A stretch of 64,000 nucleotides of DNA, from assembly GCF_001468135.1 (NCBI RefSeq), contig NZ_LNYU01000004.1, positions 1 to 64,000 on the forward strand, in the 5' to 3' direction. Positions 43,480-51,659 of the stretch are shown piece after piece (positions within the stretch are counted from its first letter, which is position 1; each line of letters opens with the position of its first letter). Under the pieces are notes generated by a model that searched no databases, was not told the DNA's origin, and worked only from the letters and a program-made list of their open reading frames with translations. The position numbers were made by a program, and so were the translations under genes. The stretch comes from Legionella santicrucis. GTDB taxonomy: Bacteria; Pseudomonadota; Gammaproteobacteria; Legionellales; Legionellaceae.

Positions 43480-44688
43480 TCACATAAGTTTGGCCAAAAA
43501 TTTAGGATTTAATAAATGCCATGGTCCTTTTTTTTGATGTAGCACCTGAATAAGGATTTTTCCCACGACAGGATCAATCGTTGCCTGTTTTAATAGTTTT
43601 TGCAAAAACCATTGGAAAGTAGTGTCCTTATCATTGTTCCTGTCCTGATGAGAAGACATTAGCCAAGGCAACCAATTACACCGATGAAGTTGTTTTTGAC
43701 TTAACCAATTTATTTTATCAGACTGTCTTAATACCTGTACCTGATTCAGTATGACTGTTAAACCTTGCCCATACACTGGATTTTGGTAACAAATACTGTC
43801 CCCAATTGCAAATAAATTTTGGGGCCACTTTCTGCGCTCGATGATTAAACGCTTATTATTCAAATTAGCATAGGGCACCCATCCCTTAAGCTTACAATGA
43901 ATAAAACCTAATTGGTATTTTTCGAATAAACTGTTTACTATTAATTGTCTTTGCACATCTGTTTTAATGGTTCCAGTGGTATCAATTAATGTCAAAATCA
44001 TTTCCCGTCCTTCAATGGGAGACAATACCAAACCTATGGGTTGTTTTTTAGGACAAGCTTGAATATAAACTTGTTGCTCAACAAGTTTAGTTTGCCAAGC
44101 ATCTTGAGGCAATCGCGTAGAAAAATAGCGATATTGATTTTTAACTTCTAAAGATTTAAGTCGCAATTGCCTTTGCAAGTCTGAAGCTCTACCCCGTGCA
44201 TCAATAACATTCCCGGCAATTGATATATAATTACCATCTTTAAATTGCAATTGCTTTATTCTTCCATCAATCATTTGCCAATCATCTACAGTTGCAGTTA
44301 AGGTTTTTATATTTTTAAACTGCTGGCACTCAGACCATAAAATCTGATTGAACCATTGACGACTAAATAGGTATGTTTTTATATCACAATCATTTGGCAT
44401 AAGCAGCCCTTGAGGAGTTTTCCACCAAGTTTCCTTACCCCAATCAACCAACGGCAGTAGATCAACAATTAACTTTCGCCACACTTTTGGTAATAAAGAA
44501 GCCAGTAGCCGTTGTCCTTCAGCTAATAATACATGCAAATGACTACTTTGGGGGGTTCCTTGACTCACGCCTTTTTGATCAGGCCAATATCGATCAATTA
44601 GTAAAATCTCTTCATTATGTTCCGCTAAAACCAATGCTGATAATAACCCGCTAGCGCCTGCTCCAATAATAGTAAATGATGATTTCAT
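43480..44688 (-). CDS. FAD-dependent oxidoreductase/monooxygenase-like
   Basis: A 402-residue flavoprotein. It has an N-terminal dinucleotide fold (FTIIGAGASGLLSALVLAE), a long middle substrate region, RGRASDLQRQLR, and the second FAD motif LFAIGDSICYQNPVYGQGLT, which matches the GDAxxxxNPxxGQG motif of PHBH-type hydroxylases and geranylgeranyl-reductase relatives. Its start overlaps the stop of the terpene-synthase-like gene (ATGA), so both are translationally coupled. It likely oxidises or reduces the cyclised terpene or a product of the P450. The exact reaction cannot be told. Confidence 0.83.
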   Translation of the reverse strand: MKSSFTIIGAGASGLLSALVLAEHNEEILLIDRYWPDQKGVSQGTPQSSHLHVLLAEGQRLLASLLPKVWRKLIVDLLPLVDWGKETWWKTPQGLLMPNDCDIKTYLFSRQWFNQILWSECQQFKNIKTLTATVDDWQMIDGRIKQLQFKDGNYISIAGNVIDARGRASDLQRQLRLKSLEVKNQYRYFSTRLPQDAWQTKLVEQQVYIQACPKKQPIGLVLSPIEGREMILTLIDTTGTIKTDVQRQLIVNSLFEKYQLGFIHCKLKGWVPYANLNNKRLIIERRKWPQNLFAIGDSICYQNPVYGQGLTVILNQVQVLRQSDKINWLSQKQLHRCNWLPWLMSSHQDRNNDKDTTFQWFLQKLLKQATIDPVVGKILIQVLHQKKGPWHLLNPKFLAKLM

Positions 44689-45545
44689 ATTACGCCTTGC
44701 ATATCATCATGCAAGCTCTGTAGCTGCTCAAGTCCTTTCACATAGTTCTCTATTGAGAATGTTTTTAACGATTTATCACGTATTTTTTGATACAGTTCCG
44801 CTCTTTCCTGCCTTAAAAATTCGATAATATCGTCTTCACTGCCATTATTTCCATGGAGTATTCTTAATAGAATTTCATTGCTGATACACTCTTCTTGTAT
44901 TTCTCTGTCCACAGTGGTTAAGGTATTACAAATGTGTCCACAACGTTGAGCGCTATAAAATATTTCACGCATAGCTGCCATTTCTTGCCATTCGATGTAA
45001 TCGCTGCACGCTAAATCCACCATTCCTGCAATAACAATACCCATGTTATGCGGCGCATGCCATAGATACTCTCGTTTACAAATCAATGAAGGCTCGCTAT
45101 TAAGAAAGGTGCTGAAATGCATATTTAGGAAGTATTGTTGCATGTCAAATTCGATTAAAGGAATAAGCCTTGGTTGAAGTGTCATTTGAGCGATCGATTG
45201 TTGTATCCATTCATATAATTGACAAGACAATTTCAATGCCTGTTGCTGTTTAGAAGATAGAGGATACATCGAACGACCGTCTTGAATAGCTGCAATAAAT
45301 CCTTTTACCCAAGACATGCTCCTAAATGCTGGATTATCAGTAAAATCATCAGTTAAAGTGATAAGTGCACCTACCATCCATTTGGTTAATTGACATCGTT
45401 CATAAAAAGAAGCATTGACACAAGATAAGGTCGTTTTAGTGTAGCCTACAGGTAAAAATTGAGTAAATAAACGCTCATCTCTACCCATATCTAGTTTTAA
45501 ATAATCATGTAGCCACTGACTTAGCGAGGCTCGCAGTTCAACCAT
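44685..45545 (-). CDS. Class I terpene-synthase-like protein
   Basis: About 286 residues from the chosen ATG at 45545, which has AAGGAG six bases before it; a longer frame to 45629 lies inside the P450 gene. The aspartate motif TLTDDFTDNP (DDxxD, residues about 66-70) and the second metal motif NTLTTVDREIQ (N-x3-T-x3-E form of NSE, about 207-215) both occur at the right places for a bacterial class I cyclase, and an Arg 49 residues before the latter can serve as diphosphate sensor. It should ionise a prenyl diphosphate in the cytosol. No prenyltransferase gene is adjacent, so it must draw on housekeeping FPP/GGPP. Overall similarity is low; biochemical proof is lacking. Confidence 0.7.
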   Translation of the reverse strand: MVELRASLSQWLHDYLKLDMGRDERLFTQFLPVGYTKTTLSCVNASFYERCQLTKWMVGALITLTDDFTDNPAFRSMSWVKGFIAAIQDGRSMYPLSSKQQQALKLSCQLYEWIQQSIAQMTLQPRLIPLIEFDMQQYFLNMHFSTFLNSEPSLICKREYLWHAPHNMGIVIAGMVDLACSDYIEWQEMAAMREIFYSAQRCGHICNTLTTVDREIQEECISNEILLRILHGNNGSEDDIIEFLRQERAELYQKIRDKSLKTFSIENYVKGLEQLQSLHDDMQGVI

Positions 45546-46798
45546 ATTTGACTCCTTGGATGAAGTGTAATCTCTGTATTCATCATCGGTTTGATAATAT
45601 TGGGAGTAGTTAATTGAAAACGTTGACATATTAAAGACAAAGTCAACATACTCTCAGTCATTGCCAAATGATGTCCAGTACAAATTCGTTTTCCCAACCC
45701 AAATGGCATAAATGCTTTATTAGCAAATGGAGAACTGTTTAAATGACGTCTCACATCAAATGATCTGGGCGCACGCCAGTAATGCTCATGCCTATGAATA
45801 CCATAAATATTGAGGACTATTAAATCATTATTTTTAAAAATCAAGTTATCCTGATGAATATCTATTGTCGGCTGGCGAACCAACATATATGCAGGCGGGT
45901 GCATTCGAAGTGTCTCACAATAAAGCGCATGCGTCCAAGACCATTGCCTCATTAACTGTACTGATAATTTCCCAGTATGAGCCCCTTCTTCTCGTATCGC
46001 ATTTTGCAACTCTGGGTCTTGAGCCAAATAATACAATGCAGTGATAATAGAACTTGATGTCGTTTCAAAACCAGCAAACAAAAAGGTACTTAAGTGATCG
46101 ATGCATTCACTGCGAGACCAATGCTGTTGTAACTGATGTAATGGTGAGTTAGCGCGAACGTTTGATGTTTGTAGCAAACGATTTAATTTAATCCTCAACG
46201 CATAAGCTTTCTTGCTTATGGTGCGATGTGACTGTAAGGGCAAGAATAAAGGCCACCGAAATAGTTGCCGCATGCGGTTACCACAGAGTTTGTTTAATAC
46301 CAACATATCGTTAATAATTGCTGCTACATCTGTCCTACCTTCAATACCCAACATTCCCAATATGTTGTTCATAGTCATTCTCATAATAAGAGGATAGATA
46401 TTGACGAGTCCGTTATTTAATTGCTGCAAAACATTTTCTATATTATCGATGATCAATGGTAAAAAGTCGTTTAGTCCTTGAATAGAAAACTGTGCCTTAA
46501 TCGGAGGAATCCTAAGTTGCCAGCTGCTATTATCCAGCTGAACTAATCCCTGCCGACCAGTAACAGGATACAGTTGTTTAAAAATAAGTGGAGATTTAAC
46601 AAAATCGCTATTTTTAACTAAAGCAGCAGCTAACTCTGGCTGACGAATGATCCATAAACGTTGATTAAAAAATTTGAACCTTGCTATATCCCCATAACGA
46701 TAAGCAACTTGATTCATGAAACGAATAGGTGTTTTGTGAAAATAAGAAATCGCTTTTAATGGTAACCATCTTGGTTTAAATGAATCCTCTCTTAACAT
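45521..46798 (-). CDS. Cytochrome P450
   Basis: A 425-residue soluble P450. The I-helix reads FLFAGFETTSS (oxygen-binding AGxETT, 242-247), the K-helix ETLR (295-298), and the haem loop FGLGKRICTG with the Cys thiolate ligand at 373. It lacks a membrane anchor, as usual for bacterial class I P450s, so it needs a ferredoxin and reductase. It is the first gene of the cluster and its end overlaps the terpene-synthase-like start by 25 bp. By context it hydroxylates a terpene. The 2Fe-2S flavin reductase 1.2 kb upstream is a possible but unproved electron donor. Confidence 0.93.
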   Translation of the reverse strand: MLREDSFKPRWLPLKAISYFHKTPIRFMNQVAYRYGDIARFKFFNQRLWIIRQPELAAALVKNSDFVKSPLIFKQLYPVTGRQGLVQLDNSSWQLRIPPIKAQFSIQGLNDFLPLIIDNIENVLQQLNNGLVNIYPLIMRMTMNNILGMLGIEGRTDVAAIINDMLVLNKLCGNRMRQLFRWPLFLPLQSHRTISKKAYALRIKLNRLLQTSNVRANSPLHQLQQHWSRSECIDHLSTFLFAGFETTSSSIITALYYLAQDPELQNAIREEGAHTGKLSVQLMRQWSWTHALYCETLRMHPPAYMLVRQPTIDIHQDNLIFKNNDLIVLNIYGIHRHEHYWRAPRSFDVRRHLNSSPFANKAFMPFGLGKRICTGHHLAMTESMLTLSLICQRFQLTTPNIIKPMMNTEITLHPRSQIWLNCEPR

Positions 46799-46966
46799 AC
46801 CTAAATCTCAATCCATTTTGGCTTGTCAGCATAACAGTAAATGATGAGTAATAAAACCTCTATTACTTTGTTGTGGGAAACTTGCGTATTTAAGCACGTT
46901 GAATATGATGGGTTCAGAACATATGAGTTTTAAAGCTTTGATTTCGGGAGATGGTCTTATGTAACG

Positions 46967-47815
46967 TTACGTTATAACCATAAAATATACATCGCATTTT
47001 GCAAAAAACATATGCTGCAAGTTATTGAAGCTCATGAGAATTGATTGCTCCATGTCAGAAGCTAATAGCCCATCCTGTGAAAAAGAATGGAGTAATGATT
47101 TGCAAACATTAAAAGATTTATTAAATTGTTGCCGTTTATCAACAATATCTTTTCTACTGCAAAGCGAGACATAATCCTCTTGAGCACTTTGCGGTGAATA
47201 CATAGAAACAAGTTCTTTTAAATCATCCATATTTTTTTTGAATTGTATATAGTTCTCATGAGTAAGACTATTAATTTCATTATCTTTAATCTGTTTAAGA
47301 ATTTCATCGATAAAATGTAATCCCCCAACTTCTGTAACGAGAAGTTGGCCACCGATTTTTAAATTAAAGCATTTTTTTATTAAGCTCTCTGTGTGCTCTA
47401 TGTGAGCGTTAATGAGTTCAAGATGTTCATTAGGCGCGCCCTGTTTCATTTGTATTAGTTTTGTCTTTCTCTCTTTCAATTTAGTAGAAACAATTCGAAT
47501 TATTGCATTATTGGCTTTTAAGACATCTTTTTTAAATATCTTTGTCTCGGGATGATTATTTTCATCAACAACAAAGAATTCTAAATCAATTTCATGAGGT
47601 CGAAGGGGTCCTTTCTCCGGAATTACATCATAGTAATTGATCCGGTGTTCCCTAGTTAACATCATTCGCCATTCTGATTCCACATCACCATTTTCTACTA
47701 AATAAGCAGCAATTGTATCGAGTGTTTCCAATATTAGCTTTCTTCGATCTCGCAAAATATTTTTATGCTCTTCTGAAAAAACAGTCAAATTTAATTTCAT
47801 GATATAATACGACAT
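46967..47815 (-). CDS. Hypothetical protein, 282 aa
   Basis: I do not recognise this protein. It is soluble, highly charged and mostly helical with coiled-coil-like parts (ILRDRRKLILETLDTIAAYL, KLKERKTKLIQMKQ). Two possible ATG codons lie five residues apart and neither has a clear ribosome site. It is separated by 168 bp from the P450 gene downstream, so it is probably not part of that cluster. The general character resembles Legionella orphan proteins; a translocated effector is one option. Confidence 0.55.
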   Translation of the reverse strand: MSYYIMKLNLTVFSEEHKNILRDRRKLILETLDTIAAYLVENGDVESEWRMMLTREHRINYYDVIPEKGPLRPHEIDLEFFVVDENNHPETKIFKKDVLKANNAIIRIVSTKLKERKTKLIQMKQGAPNEHLELINAHIEHTESLIKKCFNLKIGGQLLVTEVGGLHFIDEILKQIKDNEINSLTHENYIQFKKNMDDLKELVSMYSPQSAQEDYVSLCSRKDIVDKRQQFNKSFNVCKSLLHSFSQDGLLASDMEQSILMSFNNLQHMFFAKCDVYFMVIT

Positions 47816-47972
47816 TTAGATTTTAATTAATTATAGGTAATTTTTAGAGCAATTGCTCAGCATAATAAGGTTTTATTATTCGTTCCTTACGCCGAAAAAA
47901 TTCGATGAAATAGAAAAATCTGGACATTTAATACAGCACTTTAAGTGCCGTAATAAATAATAAATACGTCGA

Positions 47973-48929
47973 TCACAAAAATACATCACTTAATATAGAC
48001 TGAGAAGGCACACCAGCAAGAAAAATCTGTCTCTTCAATTGATTGGTTGTTTCTTTAGGACCACACACATAAACACGTGTTGCTTTCGAGACGTTTAAAT
48101 GAATCAAGGCTTGTTTTTCTATTGATGCTTCTGGATAACACCCATGACTTTGAAGCACGCAAGGAGCGTAAACAAAAGAGCTGAATACCGCTGATAACAT
48201 TTCTAGCTCTTCTCGGTAGTATATATCCTCATCTACAAGACCACCATGAATTAATGTAATTAACCCCTGGTGGTTTTGACTTAGTGCACTTTTAATAATC
48301 GCTATAAGTGGCGCAAGTCCTGTACCTGTTCCTGCTAATAGGATATCAAAAACTAATTGATCTGGATTATAGTAAAAGCAACGACCAAAAGGACCTCTAA
48401 GTTTGACCTCCATATGTTTTGTCGCCTTATTCAGAAGCCATTGCCCCATACTGGCATTAGGATAAATTTTAACATGTAACTCAATAAATCCTTCTTGTAT
48501 GGGTATATTGGCGATTGAATAGTTTCGCATAATGCCCTCGGGATTAATCAGACTAAGATATTGGCCAGGGATCCACTCCTCTAGATTATCTACGCCAAGC
48601 TTAACTTGCATTACATTATAGTTAAGTAGTTTAAGATCTATTATTTTTGCGTCTATTTCACACTCAGCACTTTCAGGCGCTACCACCTGAAGTGCTACTT
48701 CTGGTTTTGCCAGACATGCTAGAAAATAACCTTGCGATTTAAGTGTCTCTGGTAATCCCTCCTGCCAAGAGGGATGAACTACACCTTCCTTAGCTTTAAT
48801 CAAACAAGATTGGCAAATACCAGCCTGACATGAGTTAGGATAATCCACACCATGGCGTAAAAGGCACTGTAACACATTTTCCTGAGGTGCTAAGCAATAC
48901 GATTGATTATTAAAGTCGATAATACTCAT
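47973..48929 (-). CDS. 2Fe-2S ferredoxin-FAD/NAD(P)H reductase
   Basis: A 318-residue electron-transfer flavoprotein. Residues 1-85 are a plant-type ferredoxin domain with the four cluster Cys at 34, 39, 42 and 72 (YPNSCQAGICQSC, FLACLAK). Then comes an FNR module with RNYSIAN (FAD) and LLAGTGTGLAPLIAII (NAD(P)H), ending VYVCGPKETTNQLK. The layout is that of phenol-hydroxylase-type and methane-monooxygenase reductases. It overlaps the truncated-haemoglobin gene by 4 bp, so it most likely re-reduces the globin during NO dioxygenation, the work done by Hmp's own reductase domain elsewhere. Confidence 0.9.
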   Translation of the reverse strand: MSIIDFNNQSYCLAPQENVLQCLLRHGVDYPNSCQAGICQSCLIKAKEGVVHPSWQEGLPETLKSQGYFLACLAKPEVALQVVAPESAECEIDAKIIDLKLLNYNVMQVKLGVDNLEEWIPGQYLSLINPEGIMRNYSIANIPIQEGFIELHVKIYPNASMGQWLLNKATKHMEVKLRGPFGRCFYYNPDQLVFDILLAGTGTGLAPLIAIIKSALSQNHQGLITLIHGGLVDEDIYYREELEMLSAVFSSFVYAPCVLQSHGCYPEASIEKQALIHLNVSKATRVYVCGPKETTNQLKRQIFLAGVPSQSILSDVFL

Positions 48930-49297
48930 GAGCGCCCCAATACTTCATCCCGAACGCTATTGGCAATTGCAGCCACTTGTTCGATATCTTCTGCTCTAGC
49001 CCCTAATTCCTTAAGAGTTGCACCTAAATGCTCGATAACGATATCTACATGTGTGTCATTTAATCCACGTTTGAGTAAATGAGCATGTCCTTCACGCATA
49101 TTTTTTCCACTGTAGTGGTTGGGACCTCCAAATACCAAAGTCAAAAAACCTTTCTGTTTTAAGATTTGTTGCTCCATATCAATGTCATCAAAAAAATGAC
49201 TCACTCGTTCATCTGTCAACATTTTGCGATAGAAAATGTCAACTGCACTATTAACTGCCTCTTGACCACCAAGGCGCTCAAATAAAGATTTATGCAT
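48926..49297 (-). CDS. glbN: Group 1 truncated haemoglobin (trHbN)
   Basis: A 123-residue 2-on-2 globin: LFERLGGQEAVNSAVDIFYR with the distal TyrB10 (Tyr23), FFDDIDMEQQILKQKGFLTL, and REGHAHLLKRGL with the proximal His71. Group 1 members oxidise NO to nitrate with oxygen. The gene is first in an operon with the 2Fe-2S reductase and begins 13 bp from a perfect NsrR-type palindrome, with AAGGGGGAG as ribosome site. This fits an NO-protection module used against macrophage NO. Confidence 0.92.
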   Translation of the reverse strand: MHKSLFERLGGQEAVNSAVDIFYRKMLTDERVSHFFDDIDMEQQILKQKGFLTLVFGGPNHYSGKNMREGHAHLLKRGLNDTHVDIVIEHLGATLKELGARAEDIEQVAAIANSVRDEVLGRS

Positions 49298-49309
49298 GGC
49301 TCCCCCTTA

Positions 49310-49332
49310 AAGATGTATTTGCAATACATCTT
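49310..49332. promoter_or_regulatory. NsrR-type operator
   Basis: AAGATGTATT, a 3-base spacer, then its exact inverted complement. This equals the NsrR consensus (two 11-base arms, AAGATGYATTT). It lies between the divergent globin and nsrR genes, so repression would cover both promoters. Confidence 0.85.
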
Positions 49333-49376
49333 ATAAAAAGAAATAATCAGAGTCAACTAACTATTAGGAATTAATA

Positions 49377-49823
49377 ATGCAACTCACACAATTTACTGAT
49401 TACTCCTTGCGCGCTTTGATTTATATCACTCTGAGAAAAGAATCATGTACGATTAAAGATATTACGGATGCTTACACAATTTCGAATAATCATATGGTTA
49501 AAATCATTCATAACTTAGCCAAACTCGGGCTAATTAAAACCAGTCGTGGTAAGGGTGGCGGTCTCTTAATAGCAGTTCAACCCGAAACAATTAATTTGGG
49601 TCAACTTATTGCTCAACTAGAGCCCCATTTTGATTTAGTACCTTGTTTTAATAAAGAAAAAGCAAACTGCTGTATTGCTCCAGTGTGTCGATTAAAAGGT
49701 ATTTTACACGAAGCTCAGGCTGCATTTATGAAAGTTTTAGAGCATTATACCCTAGCTGACGTTTTACATAATCCAAATGAACTGTCCGTATTATTGAATA
49801 TGAAACCAATAAATCGACAATGA
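49377..49823 (+). CDS. nsrR: Rrf2-family NO-sensing repressor NsrR
   Basis: A 148-residue Rrf2 winged-helix regulator: MQLTQFTDYSLRALIYITLR, TISNNHMVKIIHNLAKLG (recognition helix) and LIKTSRGKGGGLLIA. The cluster-binding region holds Cys90, Cys98/99 and Cys104 (PCFNKEKANCCIAPVC), the spacing of NsrR's iron-sulfur ligands. NsrR loses DNA binding when NO attacks the cluster, switching on NO detoxification. It is divergent from the globin operon with its operator in between, so the whole circuit is visible here. Confidence 0.92.
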   Translation: MQLTQFTDYSLRALIYITLRKESCTIKDITDAYTISNNHMVKIIHNLAKLGLIKTSRGKGGGLLIAVQPETINLGQLIAQLEPHFDLVPCFNKEKANCCIAPVCRLKGILHEAQAAFMKVLEHYTLADVLHNPNELSVLLNMKPINRQ

Positions 49824-50010
49824 ATGAATAGATTTAGTCAATAACAAAACACCTTTATAAGAGTATACTTCTCTCATCAGGAGAAGCCATCATTCCCTGT
49901 TTTATAGAGCAGATTACACCATTTTTTGCGCAAGTAAGATACCCAAAAACCCTAGGATCTGTCGGCCCAATTCGTCTTACTTATAATGCTGATGATCAAT
50001 CTCCAAGAGG

Positions 50011-51591
50011 TTACGTCCCATATTTGCTAAGTACAGTAAATTTTTCTGTAACTAATTTCTGTGTATGTGTACTGGGTTTTCTGGAGAAAATAGCAAAAAC
50101 AAACACTATCAAGCTGAAAAATAATAAATATACTAAATCCCAATACCTAGGTAGGATAAATTTGCCCCCATAATTACCAAGATAAGAGAAAATACTAAGC
50201 CCCAAAAGATACAATATAAACCATAGGCTATGTTTGCCATCGAGATTTTGATGCGTGTTTTTTATAAAACAATAAAAAAAAGAACCTGCTAACCCCAAAA
50301 TAGTGATCACCAATAACTTTCGGACACTATGGAAGCCTGCCCAATAAACACCAACCGTACAAACATAAAATCCAATAAAAGCAATAACGCTACACCCTTG
50401 CAAACGAAAAGGTCTTTTATAATCAGGCAATTGTTTACGTAAACATACAATTCCTATAGGCCCTATGGAATAGCTAACCATTAATATTGACACAAGAAAA
50501 GCAGACATCTCTTGCCACCCATGCAACACAAATGACATTGAAGCAGCAAGTAAAAAATTCACTCCTAAACTAGCCCAGGGCACTTGATATTTATTACGTT
50601 TGGCAAGAATTCTCGGAGTGGGAACCACTGAGCCCATACTGCTTAACATATGTGCTGCTGTTGTTGAATACACCAAACCCGTTGAATAAGGAGATACAAA
50701 AGCATCGACATATAATAAAATACTCAACCAAACCATTCCTACTAATGCGGCCAATGCGGCGAACGGCCCTGCATCACCATTAAACGATAAATTCACCCAG
50801 CCCTTTTCAAGTGCTTGTTCGCTAACACTACCAATAAAGGACCATTGTAACCCTGTATAAAGTAAAGTGACGAATAATAATGAACCACCCAAAATCAGAG
50901 GGACAGATAGCCCTGGTTTTTCGAGTTCTCCCATCATAATAATCACTTGCCTAAATCCCAATAAGGAGAATAGTACGCCTCCACTCGACATAGCAGTCAT
51001 TATGCCTTGCCAACCATAAGGCATGAAACCACCGTGTTGAAAAAAATTATCGGGGTGGTAGCTCATGGTGATTAAGCTTATGATGGTAAGCGCAGGAATG
51101 ATTATCTTCCAAACAGTAAATGCTGCATTAATACGAGCAAAAAAGCCAATACCAAAATAATTGAAAAACACAAAGCTCATTAATACAACCAAGGACAACA
51201 CATAACCTAAGGGAGTATTTTTATAGTAAATACCATTATGGGTTACTAAACCTGGAATGTAATTACTGGCATATTGAAGAACACCTTGAGTTTCAATGAC
51301 AGGCAAAATGGCCAAAGAAAACCAGGCCATACTGCTCATAATGATCCCAGTTAAACGCCCATGAGTATATAAAGGCAAACAAGCCAGGCTATCGGATTGT
51401 GGAAACATTGTACCTAATTCAGCATAGGATAATGCTACAAATAGAAGTAAAAAACCTGCCAATGGCCAAGCTATAATAGCAGCAGGCCCAGCAAAATGTG
51501 CAGAATATAAAGCACCAAATAGCCAACCTGAACCTATCATGCTGGTAATTGAAATCCAAAGTAAACTCAAAGCACTTAAATTTTTATTCAT
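50011..51591 (-). CDS. APC-superfamily amino-acid permease (YveA-like)
   Basis: A 526-residue inner-membrane protein with 12-14 helices. The first helix has ITSMIGSGWLFGALYSAH, the substrate-binding glycine motif of APC carriers, and SYAELGTMFPQSDSLACLPL follows. It resembles aspartate:proton symporters of the YveA kind. It lies 69 bp downstream of the glutamate decarboxylase gene on the same strand, in the place of gadC. It may therefore bring in glutamate or exchange it for GABA, but the sequence family alone does not prove antiport. Confidence 0.83.
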   Translation of the reverse strand: MNKNLSALSLLWISITSMIGSGWLFGALYSAHFAGPAAIIAWPLAGFLLLFVALSYAELGTMFPQSDSLACLPLYTHGRLTGIIMSSMAWFSLAILPVIETQGVLQYASNYIPGLVTHNGIYYKNTPLGYVLSLVVLMSFVFFNYFGIGFFARINAAFTVWKIIIPALTIISLITMSYHPDNFFQHGGFMPYGWQGIMTAMSSGGVLFSLLGFRQVIIMMGELEKPGLSVPLILGGSLLFVTLLYTGLQWSFIGSVSEQALEKGWVNLSFNGDAGPFAALAALVGMVWLSILLYVDAFVSPYSTGLVYSTTAAHMLSSMGSVVPTPRILAKRNKYQVPWASLGVNFLLAASMSFVLHGWQEMSAFLVSILMVSYSIGPIGIVCLRKQLPDYKRPFRLQGCSVIAFIGFYVCTVGVYWAGFHSVRKLLVITILGLAGSFFYCFIKNTHQNLDGKHSLWFILYLLGLSIFSYLGNYGGKFILPRYWDLVYLLFFSLIVFVFAIFSRKPSTHTQKLVTEKFTVLSKYGT

Positions 51592-51659
51592 CTATTTTAG
51601 CACGTCCTTATGATGTTGATACACAGCGAACAACTTCATCAATATCACTATTTTTTCAT

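Noticed and set aside
45546-45629. Longer N-terminus for the terpene-synthase-like protein
   Set aside because: It lies within the P450 gene and has no ribosome site, while ATG 45545 has AAGGAG at the right distance.
42798-47815. The 282-residue protein gene (46967-47815) as part of the terpene cluster
   Set aside because: A 168-bp gap separates it from the P450 gene and nothing in its sequence suggests an enzyme.
47973-48929. Redox partner dedicated to the P450
   Set aside because: It overlaps the globin gene by 4 bp and shares its NsrR promoter, so the globin is the more likely partner; a P450 role is not excluded.
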